The notes beneath the pieces are model-generated. The model saw only the letters and a program-made list of their open reading frames with translations. It made no database searches and was not told where the DNA came from. A program made the translations under genes and the position numbers. Below are positions 37,031 through 44,779 of a DNA stretch of 44,779 nt, piece after piece; the first letter of the stretch is position 1; the number at the start of each line of letters is the position of its first letter. The stretch comes from Hydrogenophaga sp. (GTDB taxonomy: Bacteria; Pseudomonadota; Gammaproteobacteria; Burkholderiales; Burkholderiaceae_C), in contig NZ_JAQVEJ010000005.1 in NCBI RefSeq assembly GCF_028698005.1, positions 1-44,779 of the forward strand. The letters are read 5' to 3'.

Positions 37031-38860
37031 TCAACGCTCCTGGCGTTGCAACGCCTCTTCCATGGCCTTCATCGGATCGTCCGCTTCCTCAGGCGCCTCG
37101 CCTTCGGCCGCAGGCTCTTCGGCGGACAGGCCCGTGCCGGACTCGGCACCGTCGCCGGCGCCATCGTCGCTGCCATAGCCCTCATCGCTGCCGTAGCCAC
37201 CTTCGGACTCGTCGACGAGCTGCTCCAGCATCTGCTCGCCCACGGCCTTGAGGTCGTATTCGCCCTGCTTGTCGAGGTTGCCTGTGACCAGGCCCGGGAA
37301 GGCGATCAGCGTGCCCACCATGAGCAACTGGATGAGCAGGAAGGGGATGGCGCCCTTGTAGATCTGCATCGTTGTGACGGGCTCCATCACCTTGTTCGTC
37401 ACGCGGTCCACGTAGGGCTTGTCCGGGGCCACCGAGCGCAGGAAGAACAGCGCGAAGCCGAACGGCGGGTGCAGGAACGAGGTCTGCATGTTGATCGCCA
37501 GCAGCACACCGAACCAGATCAGGTCGATGCCCAGCTTCTCGGCCACCGGTGCCAGCAGCGGCACGACGATGAACGACAGCTCGAAGTAATCGAGGAAGAA
37601 GGCCAGGAAGAAGATCATGATGTTGACCACGATCAGGAAGCCCACAGGCCCGCCCGGCAGGTCGGCCAGCAGGTGCTCCACCCAGACCGGACCATCGGCC
37701 GCCTGGAACACCAGACCGAAAATCGTGGCGCCGATCAGGATGAACATCACGAAGCTGCCCAGCTTGGTGGTGCTGGCCAGCGCCTGCTTGAGCAGCTTCA
37801 TGTCCAGGCGCTTGCGCACCAGCGCCATGACCATGGCGCCGACCGCGCCCATGGCACCACCCTCGGTGGGCGTGGCCACGCCCAGGAAGATCGTGCCCAG
37901 CACCAGGAAAATCAGCAGCAGCGGCGGGATCAGCACAAAGGTCACGCGCTCGGCCAGGCGCGACAGCAGCCCCAGCCGGGCGTACTTGTTCAGCAGGGCG
38001 ATCACCAGTGCGACAAAAGCACCGCCGCACATGGCCACGACCACCTTCTCGTCGGTGGGCACGGAAGTGACCTCGCGGCCCAGCCACCAGCTGTGCACCT
38101 CGGGCATGTAGCGTGCCAGCACGATGGAGACCAGGAAGGACAGCACCATCAGCACCAGCAGCGACGGGTAGCCGCCGCCGCCATTGGGTTCGCGGTAGAT
38201 GCGCGCCTCGGGCGGCAGCGCGGGCACGCTGGCGGGGCGGAAGATGGCCAGGCCGGCGATGTACACCACGTAGCAGCCGACCAGCATGAAGGCCGGGACA
38301 AACGCGCCCTTGTACATGTCGCCCACGCTGCGGCCCAGCTGGTCGGCCATGATGATCAGCACCAGCGAGGGCGGGATGATCTGCGCCAGCGTGCCCGAGG
38401 CCGCTATCACGCCACTGGTGAACTTGCGGTCATAGCCATTGCGCAGCATGATGGGCAAGGAAATCAGGCCCATCGAGATCACCGAGGCGGCGACCACACC
38501 GGTGGTGGCGGCCAGCATGGCACCGACCAGCACCACGGCCAATGCCAGACCACCGCGCAACGGGCCAAACACCTGGCCGACGGTGTCGAGCAGGTCCTCG
38601 GCCATGCCGCTGCGCTCCAGGATCAGGCCCATGAGCGTGAAAAAGGGAACGGCCAGCAGCGTGTCGTTGGCCATGATGCCGATCAGCCGCTGGGGCAGCC
38701 AGGCCAGCACCGAAGAGGGGAACACGCCCATTTCGATGCCGATGACGCCGAAAGCCAGGCCGCAGGCACCCAGGCTGAAGGCCACCGGGAAACCCAGCAG
38801 CAGAAAAATGATCAGCCCCCCGAACATGATCGGGGCGAAGTTCGTCGCAATGAATTCCAT
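37031..38860 (-). CDS. dctM: TRAP transporter large permease (DctM) with acidic C-terminal extension
   Basis: 609 aa; multiple TMs; MEFIATNFAPIMFGGLIIFLLLGFPVAFSLGACGLAFG...; C-terminal ESEGGYGSDEGYGSDDGAGDGAES... Confidence 0.94.
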   Translation of the reverse strand: MEFIATNFAPIMFGGLIIFLLLGFPVAFSLGACGLAFGVIGIEMGVFPSSVLAWLPQRLIGIMANDTLLAVPFFTLMGLILERSGMAEDLLDTVGQVFGPLRGGLALAVVLVGAMLAATTGVVAASVISMGLISLPIMLRNGYDRKFTSGVIAASGTLAQIIPPSLVLIIMADQLGRSVGDMYKGAFVPAFMLVGCYVVYIAGLAIFRPASVPALPPEARIYREPNGGGGYPSLLVLMVLSFLVSIVLARYMPEVHSWWLGREVTSVPTDEKVVVAMCGGAFVALVIALLNKYARLGLLSRLAERVTFVLIPPLLLIFLVLGTIFLGVATPTEGGAMGAVGAMVMALVRKRLDMKLLKQALASTTKLGSFVMFILIGATIFGLVFQAADGPVWVEHLLADLPGGPVGFLIVVNIMIFFLAFFLDYFELSFIVVPLLAPVAEKLGIDLIWFGVLLAINMQTSFLHPPFGFALFFLRSVAPDKPYVDRVTNKVMEPVTTMQIYKGAIPFLLIQLLMVGTLIAFPGLVTGNLDKQGEYDLKAVGEQMLEQLVDESEGGYGSDEGYGSDDGAGDGAESGTGLSAEEPAAEGEAPEEADDPMKAMEEALQRQER

Positions 38861-38878
38861 CGTCTTGTTCCTGGCTGA

Positions 38879-39484
38879 TCAGCGGGACACGGGCGCTGCC
38901 TGGGACGATTCGCGCTGACGCAGAATCTCGGCCAGTTCCTCCTCGGCGGATTTTTCATCGGCCTTGACGGTCGGGTCAGGCCCATGCCCGGTCAGGAAGG
39001 CCACACGCTTGATCAGCTCGGACCAGCCCTGGAGCATCAGCAGCGTGAAGCCCACCGGAATGGCCAGCCACACGGGCCAGCGGATCAGGCCACCCGGATT
39101 GCCGGACATCTCGCCCGATGCGTACTTCTGCATCAGCATGGGGACACCGTAGTACAGCACCAGCAGACAGACCGGCGTCAGAAAGAACGCAAAGCCCAGG
39201 ATGTCGATCCAGATCTGTTTTTTCTTCGACAGCCGGCTGTTGATCACGTCGATGCGCACGTGCTCGCGGTGCAGCAGCGTGAACCCGGCCGCAATGAGGA
39301 ACGACCAGGCAAAGAGGTACCACTGGATCTCGAGCAGCCCGTTGGAGCTGGTGTTGAAGGTGTAGCGCACGACCGCGTTGATGGCACTGATCACGGTGGA
39401 GCCCATGATCAGCCAGATCGCGTACTTGCCCACCTGGGCATTGAGCCAGTCGATGGCCCGGGAGAATTTGAGCAATGCACCCAT
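38879..39484 (-). CDS. dctQ: TRAP transporter small permease (DctQ)
   Basis: MGALLKFSRAIDWLNAQVGKYAIWLIMGSTVISAINAVVRYTFNTSSNGLLEIQWYLFAWSFLIAAGFTLLHREHVRIDV. Confidence 0.94.
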   Translation of the reverse strand: MGALLKFSRAIDWLNAQVGKYAIWLIMGSTVISAINAVVRYTFNTSSNGLLEIQWYLFAWSFLIAAGFTLLHREHVRIDVINSRLSKKKQIWIDILGFAFFLTPVCLLVLYYGVPMLMQKYASGEMSGNPGGLIRWPVWLAIPVGFTLLMLQGWSELIKRVAFLTGHGPDPTVKADEKSAEEELAEILRQRESSQAAPVSR

Positions 39485-39537
39485 TGTGTCTTCCGTGTCT
39501 TGTGAACGCCGACCCAGGTCCACCTTCTGTTGATAGA

Positions 39538-39580
39538 TAAAGAAACACGCAACATGCGCCAGGTCTGGCATGCTGCGTGT
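39538..39580 (-). terminator. Probable terminator of the xseB-ispA-dxs transcript
   Basis: Minus strand ACACGCAGCATGCCAG-acc-TGGCGCATGTTGCGTGT followed by TTCTTT; long near-perfect stem. Confidence 0.6.
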
Positions 39581-39676
39581 GGGTTCTGGTCGGCAGACAA
39601 ATTGTAAGTGAGCGATTTCGCCGGTCACCAGGGGCACCGGCGGGGAAAACCCTTGGGCCGGCGCGCGACGGGCGCC

Positions 39677-41575
39677 TCAGGCCGAGCGGATCAGCGGCTG
39701 TGCGCTGGCATCGAGCAGCCCGGCATGGGCCTCGCGGATGGAGCGCTCGATGCCGGCCGCATCCAGCCCGAGCTGCGCCAGCAGCTTGGCCGGATCGCCG
39801 TGTTCGACGAATTCGTCGGGCAGGCCCAGCGGCAGCACCGGCATGGCGATGCCTTCGGCCTGCAGTGCCTCGATCACGGCACTGCCCGCGCCGCCCATGA
39901 CGCAGCCCTCTTCCACCGTGACCAGCGCATCGTGGGTGTTGGCCAGCTCGCGCAGCAATTCGAGGTCGAGCGGCTTGACCCAGCGCATGTTGGCCACCGT
40001 CGCACCCAGCCGCTCGCCGGCCGTGAGCGCCGGGTACAGCAGCGTGCCGAAGGCCAGGATGGCGATGCGCCGCCCGCGGCGCCGCACCTCGCCCTTGCCG
40101 TAGGGCAGCCCCTCCAGGCCGGCGGGCACCTCGGCGCCGATGCCGCTGCCACGTGGATAGCGCACCGCCACCGGGTGGTTCTGCGCGAAGGCGGTGGACA
40201 GCAGTTGGCGCGCCTCCGCTTCGTCGGCGGGACAGGCCATGGCCATGTTGGGGATGCAGCGCACGAAGGCGATGTCGTAGGCGCCGGCATGGGTCGCGCC
40301 ATCGGCGCCGACGATGCCGGCACGGTCGAGCGCGAACACCACCGGCAGGTTCTGCAGGGCCACGTCGTGGATGAGCTGGTCGTAGGCACGCTGCAGGAAG
40401 GTGGAATAGATCGCCACCACCGGCTTCATGCCCTCGCAGGCCAGGCCACCGGCAAAGGTGACGGCGTGCTGCTCGGCGATGCCGACGTCGAAGTAGCGCC
40501 CCGGGAAGCGCTTGTGGAATTCGACCATGCCCGAGCCTTCGCGCATGGCGGGCGTGATGCCCACCAGCCTGGTATCGGCCTCGGCCATGTCGCACAGCCA
40601 TTGACCGAACACCTGCGTGAACGTGGGTTTGGGCGGTGCGGCCGGCTTGACCAGTCCCACCTTGGGATCGAACTTGCCGGGGCCATGGTAGGCCACCGGA
40701 TCGGCCTCGGCCAGCTTGTAGCCCTGGCCCTTCTTCGTGACGACGTGCAGGAACTGCGGCCCGTCGCCCTTGTCCATGAGCTGGCGGATGTTCTCCAGCG
40801 TCGGCACCAGCGAATCCAGGTCATGGCCGTCGATCGGCCCGACGTAGTTGAAGCCGAACTGCTCGAACAGCGTCGCCGGCACGACCATGCCCTTGGCATG
40901 CTCCTCCAGGCGCTTGGCCAACTCGAACAGCGGCGGCGCGCCCTTGAGCACGGTCTTGCCCACGTTCTTGGCCGCCGCATAGAAGCGGCCGCTCATGAGC
41001 TGGGCCAGGTAGCGGTTGAGCGCCCCCACCGGCGGCGAGATCGACATGTCGTTGTCGTTGAGCACCACCAGCAGGCGGCCGTCCTCGACACCGGCGTTGT
41101 TCAGCGCCTCGAAGGCCATGCCGGCGGTCATGGCGCCATCGCCGATGATGGCCACGGCGTGACGGCTCTCGCCCTTCATCCGCGCCGCCATGGCCATGCC
41201 CAGCGCGGCCGAGATGCTGGTGGACGAATGCGCGGTACCGAAGGTGTCGTACTCGCTCTCGTCGCGCCGCGGGAAGCCGCTGATGCCCCCGAGCTGGCGC
41301 AGGGTGTCCATGCGCTCGCGCCGGCCGGTCAGGATCTTGTGCGGATAGGTCTGGTGGCCCACGTCCCACACCAGCCGGTCCTCGGGGGTGTTGAAGACGT
41401 AGTGCAGGGCAATGGTCAGCTCCACCGTACCGAGATTGGAGCTGAGGTGGCCACCGGTGCGCGAGACGCTGTCCAGCACGAAGCCGCGCAGCTCTTTGGC
41501 CAGCGCGGGCAATTGCTGGCGCGTCAGTTGCCGCAGGTCGGCAGGGGATTCGATGGAAGACAGCAGGGAGCTCAT
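39677..41575 (-). CDS. dxs: 1-deoxy-D-xylulose-5-phosphate synthase
   Basis: [45 protein letters not shown]...[19 protein letters not shown]...[17 protein letters not shown]. Confidence 0.98.
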   Translation of the reverse strand: MSSLLSSIESPADLRQLTRQQLPALAKELRGFVLDSVSRTGGHLSSNLGTVELTIALHYVFNTPEDRLVWDVGHQTYPHKILTGRRERMDTLRQLGGISGFPRRDESEYDTFGTAHSSTSISAALGMAMAARMKGESRHAVAIIGDGAMTAGMAFEALNNAGVEDGRLLVVLNDNDMSISPPVGALNRYLAQLMSGRFYAAAKNVGKTVLKGAPPLFELAKRLEEHAKGMVVPATLFEQFGFNYVGPIDGHDLDSLVPTLENIRQLMDKGDGPQFLHVVTKKGQGYKLAEADPVAYHGPGKFDPKVGLVKPAAPPKPTFTQVFGQWLCDMAEADTRLVGITPAMREGSGMVEFHKRFPGRYFDVGIAEQHAVTFAGGLACEGMKPVVAIYSTFLQRAYDQLIHDVALQNLPVVFALDRAGIVGADGATHAGAYDIAFVRCIPNMAMACPADEAEARQLLSTAFAQNHPVAVRYPRGSGIGAEVPAGLEGLPYGKGEVRRRGRRIAILAFGTLLYPALTAGERLGATVANMRWVKPLDLELLRELANTHDALVTVEEGCVMGGAGSAVIEALQAEGIAMPVLPLGLPDEFVEHGDPAKLLAQLGLDAAGIERSIREAHAGLLDASAQPLIRSA

Positions 41576-41594
41576 GGTGTGGGCGTAGGTCGTT

Positions 41595-42482
41595 TCAGTG
41601 CGAACGGCGGCCGACCCAGTCGGCCAGGCCGTGCAGGAGTCCTGGCGATGGCAGGCCGCTGCCGTCGAGGGCGCGGTGAGCCCGCCCGATCATCTCGTCC
41701 GCGTAGGCCTGCGCGGCATCCAGACCCATCAGGGACACATAGGTGGGCTTGTCGGCGGCGGCGTCCTTGCCGGCGGTCTTGCCCAGGGTCTGGGAATCGG
41801 CGGTGACGTCGAGCACGTCGTCCACCACCTGAAAGGCCAGACCGATGCAGGCACCGTAGTCAGCCAGCGCGGCCACCTCGGCCGCTCCGGTCTGCGCCGT
41901 CGCAGCCCCCATCAACACGCTGGCCTGCAACAGGGCTCCGGTCTTGAGCCGGTGCATGGCCTCCAGCGAGGGCTGGTCGAGCGCCACGCCCACGCTGGCC
42001 AGATCGATGGCCTGGCCGCCCGCCATGCCGCCGGCGCCGGCGGCACGCGCCAGCAAGCGGCACAGGTGCGCTGCCATGGCATCGGGCACCGAGCCGTCGT
42101 CGGGTGTCAGCAACTCAAAGGCCAGCGCCTGCAAGGCATCACCGGCCAGCAGTGCCTGCGCCTGGCCGAAGCGCACATGCACCGTGGGCTTGCCACGCCG
42201 CAAGACATCGTCGTCCATGCAGGGCATGTCGTCGTGCACCAGCGAATAGGCGTGGATCAGCTCCACCGCACAGGCCGCCCGCATGGCCGCCGCCCGGTTG
42301 CCACCCAGTACCTCGCTGGAGGCCAGCACCAGCAGGGGACGCAGGCGTTTGCCGCCATCCAGGACCGCATACCGCATGGCCTCGCCCAGCGCGGCCGGCG
42401 TGTCGGACGTGACCCAGGCATCGAGCGCCCGCTCCACCGCGGCCTGGCGCTCACGCCGCCAAGCATCAAGATCGGCCACCAT
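41595..42482 (-). CDS. ispA: Polyprenyl (farnesyl/geranyl) diphosphate synthase
   Basis: [23 protein letters not shown]...; [38 protein letters not shown] (first Asp-rich motif), FQVVDDVLD (second). Confidence 0.96.
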   Translation of the reverse strand: MVADLDAWRRERQAAVERALDAWVTSDTPAALGEAMRYAVLDGGKRLRPLLVLASSEVLGGNRAAAMRAACAVELIHAYSLVHDDMPCMDDDVLRRGKPTVHVRFGQAQALLAGDALQALAFELLTPDDGSVPDAMAAHLCRLLARAAGAGGMAGGQAIDLASVGVALDQPSLEAMHRLKTGALLQASVLMGAATAQTGAAEVAALADYGACIGLAFQVVDDVLDVTADSQTLGKTAGKDAAADKPTYVSLMGLDAAQAYADEMIGRAHRALDGSGLPSPGLLHGLADWVGRRSH

Positions 42483-42505
42483 GGCAGGAGAAAAAAACGG
42501 ATCGT

Positions 42506-42763
42506 TCAAGCGGCGTCCCAGGGCTTGATGTCGCCTGCTTCCAGCACGCGAATCTGTTGTTCGACGGCATCGAGACGGCTGCGGCAATAGGCCAGCAGCT
42601 CGGTACCGCGCTGGTAGCGGCCGAGCAACTGGTCCAGGGGCAACTGGCCGGCATCGAGCTGGGCGACCAGTTGCTCCAGTTCGTCCAGCGCGGCCTCGTA
42701 GCTGGCGGCCACCGGCGCCTGCACCGGCACCGCCTTGGCCTTGGATGGGGTCGAGGATGTCAT
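42506..42763 (-). CDS. xseB: Exodeoxyribonuclease VII small subunit
   Basis: [55 protein letters not shown]; upstream of ispA-dxs. Confidence 0.95.
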   Translation of the reverse strand: MTSSTPSKAKAVPVQAPVAASYEAALDELEQLVAQLDAGQLPLDQLLGRYQRGTELLAYCRSRLDAVEQQIRVLEAGDIKPWDAA

Positions 42764-43055
42764 GGATGTCTATGGTGGCCCGTGGCCGGTACGCGGCCTG
42801 GGCACGGGCTGCACCCGCCATCGGCGGCGGGCCGAATGGGGCATTTTAGCGCCCACCCCCGGTTTTTCGTATCACAAAACCACAAACCTCCCGACCCGAA
42901 GTTCAACCGACACGGGATACAATCGCCGTCTTTTTTCCAACTGACGGGCCTTATCAGCCCGGAGGGACGTAACACCCATTTCCCGCGCAGATCGTTCACT
43001 CGCTAAGCGCTTCACCCTGCCCCTTCATAGGGGGAGTCTTTAGGTCAGGACCATC

Positions 43056-44219
43056 ATGGCTGATTTGAGTCTTCAATTGCAGCAGGCCGCAAGCCAATTG
43101 CCGGTTTCCAGCTATTTCGATGAGGCGTTGTTCCGGCGGGAACTTGAAACGATCTTTCAGCGCGGGCCCCGCTATGTGGGGCACGCCAACGCTGTGCCCG
43201 ACGTGGGCGACTATTTTGCGCTGCCCCAGGAGGGCGAAGGCCGCGCGCTGGTGCGCACGCCCGGCGGCGTCGAACTGGTGTCCAACGTATGCCGCCACCG
43301 CCAGGCGGTGATGCTCAAGGGCCGCGGCAACCTCGGACAGAACGCCTCCGGCCATGCCGGCGGTCACATCGTCTGCCCGCTGCACCGCTGGACCTACAGC
43401 GGCGGCCAGGGCAGCAAGCTCGGCAACCTGCTGGGGGCGCCACATTTCGCGCACGACCCCTGCCTCGACCTGAACCGCTACGCGCTGCGCGAGTGGCACG
43501 GCATGCTGTTCGAGGACAACGGCCGCGACATCGCCGCCGACCTGGCCGGCATGGGCCCGGCCTCGGTGCTCAACTTCGAGGGCATGGTGCTGGGCCACGT
43601 GGAACTGCACACCTGCAACTACAACTGGAAGACCTTCATCGAGGTCTATCTCGAGGACTACCACGTCGAACCCTTCCACCCGGGCCTGGGCAATTTCGTG
43701 ACCTGCGACGACCTGCGCTGGGAATTCAAGCCCGAGTTCTCGGTGCAGACCGTGGGCGTGCAGAACCTGCTGAGCAAGTCCGGCAGCCCGGTCTATCAGC
43801 GCTGGCACGAGGTGCTGATGAAGTACCGCAACGGCGAGTTGCCCGAGCAGGGCGCCGTCTGGCTGACCTACTACCCCCACATCATGGTGGAGTGGTACCC
43901 GCACGTCCTGACGGTTTCCACGCTGCACCCGCTGGCCGTGGACAAGACGCTGAACATGGTGGAGTTCTACTACCCCGAGGAAATCGCCGCGTTCGAGCCC
44001 GAGTTCATGGAAGCCCAGCGCGCGGCGTACATGGAAACCTGCATCGAGGACGACGAGATCGCCGAACGCATGGATGCCGGCCGCAAGGCCCTGCTGGAGC
44101 GCGGCGACAACGAGGTCGGTCCCTACCAGAGCCCGATGGAAGACGGCATGCAGCACTTCCACGAGTGGTACCGGGAAAAAATGGGAACCACCCTCCCCGC
44201 CCGCGACCAGACCCCCTGA
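43056..44219 (+). CDS. Aromatic ring-hydroxylating dioxygenase alpha-subunit-like (Rieske/SRPBCC) protein
   Basis: CRH...CPLHRWTYSGGQG Rieske ligands and NYNWKTFIEVYLEDYHVEPFHPGL mononuclear-iron motif. Confidence 0.92.
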   Translation: MADLSLQLQQAASQLPVSSYFDEALFRRELETIFQRGPRYVGHANAVPDVGDYFALPQEGEGRALVRTPGGVELVSNVCRHRQAVMLKGRGNLGQNASGHAGGHIVCPLHRWTYSGGQGSKLGNLLGAPHFAHDPCLDLNRYALREWHGMLFEDNGRDIAADLAGMGPASVLNFEGMVLGHVELHTCNYNWKTFIEVYLEDYHVEPFHPGLGNFVTCDDLRWEFKPEFSVQTVGVQNLLSKSGSPVYQRWHEVLMKYRNGELPEQGAVWLTYYPHIMVEWYPHVLTVSTLHPLAVDKTLNMVEFYYPEEIAAFEPEFMEAQRAAYMETCIEDDEIAERMDAGRKALLERGDNEVGPYQSPMEDGMQHFHEWYREKMGTTLPARDQTP

Positions 44220-44314
44220 GGGGTTGCCGCCAGCGGCCCGCGCAACTGCGGCTGCACACGGCACTGGCCCGGGCCCCGACAGCACCACATCCACACGACT
44301 GACCCTGATTCACC

Positions 44315-44779
44315 ATGCAAGCGTTGTGGATGCTGCTGGGCGCGTTTTTCTTCGCCACCATGGGGGTGTGCATCAAGTTCGCGTCCAACGATTTCAACAG
44401 TTTCGAGATCGTCACCTACCGCGGCCTGGTCGGCATCATCTTCATGTGGTTCTACGTCCGTCATCGCGGGGTTTCCCTGCATACGCGGGTGCCAATGATG
44501 CACGCCTGGCGCAGCCTGGTCGGCTCCGTCGCGATGACGTCGTGGTTCTTCGCCATCTCGGCATTGCCCCTGGCCACGGCCATGACGCTCAATTACATGA
44601 GCAGCGTCTGGATCGCAACCTTTCTGATCGGCGGGGCCATCCTGTTGCAGAGACGGGGCCAGCCGATCCTGCGACAAGGCCCCCTGTTCCTGACCGTGCT
44701 GGCCGGCTTCGCCGGTGTGGCCATGATGCTGCGCCCGACGCTGGCGCCGAACCAGCTCCTGGGCGGACTGGTCGGCCTG
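44315..44779 (+). CDS. DMT-superfamily (EamA) transporter, truncated by window edge
   Basis: Hand-translated open frame to the window end: MQALWMLLGAFFFATMGVCIKFASNDFNSFEIVTYRGLVGIIFMWFYVRHRGVSLHTRVPMMHAWRSLVGSVAMTSWFFAISALPLATAMTLNYMSSVWIATFLI... Confidence 0.88.
   Translation, partial: MQALWMLLGAFFFATMGVCIKFASNDFNSFEIVTYRGLVGIIFMWFYVRHRGVSLHTRVPMMHAWRSLVGSVAMTSWFFAISALPLATAMTLNYMSSVWIATFLIGGAILLQRRGQPILRQGPLFLTVLAGFAGVAMMLRPTLAPNQLLGGLVGL

Noticed and set aside
36818-38878. 686-aa His/Gln-rich plus-strand ORF opposite dctM
   Set aside because: Looks like a metal-binding repeat protein at first sight, but it is the antisense of TRAP permease codons.
39608-41806. 732-aa plus-strand ORF opposite dxs
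   Set aside because: Shadow ORF; dxs is unambiguous.
1-44779. Mobile island, phage, toxin-antitoxin or defence system
   Set aside because: No integrase, transposase, tRNA-adjacent direct repeats, restriction genes or obvious TA pair seen; gene content is conserved core with uniform GC.

Overview
GC-rich chromosomal window from a betaproteobacterium, most likely Burkholderiales/Comamonadaceae judging by protein style and gene neighbourhoods. I saw no rRNA, tRNA, CRISPR array, integrase or transposase. Most of the window is conserved core gene content: HU; tartrate/isopropylmalate-type dehydrogenase; uvrC-pgsA; earP-efp; a LOG-family protein; a complete tripartite RND efflux operon with a divergent AcrR/TtgR-type regulator; an MFS transporter with rmuC; a 2-hydroxyacid dehydrogenase; a NhaD-like antiporter; FKBP; RidA; a D-amino-acid deaminase-like PLP enzyme; parE-parC; dapA-bamC; a RoxA-like ribosomal oxygenase; a SlyD-like PPIase; dut; a TRAP transporter (dctQ-dctM-dctP); xseB-ispA-dxs; a Rieske oxygenase; and a truncated DMT transporter at the right edge. 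I found no convincing wholly new system. The observations most worth a second look are: (1) a conserved-looking membrane-anchored gene split by an in-frame TGA at 18447-18449; (2) a 28-bp palindrome between the RND operon and its regulator whose 24-bp core has AcrR-box-like arms and which lies over two fully overlapping, face-to-face promoters; (3) an Ala-rich lipoprotein built of 11-residue repeats, with a hairpin-forming leader; (4) short overlapping membrane ORFs missing from or hidden in the ORF track; (5) a dispersed-type intergenic hairpin repeat next to the TRAP operon; and (6) a Rieske centre with a lengthened inter-ligand loop. All calls come from reading the sequence and from memory of families; no searches were run.
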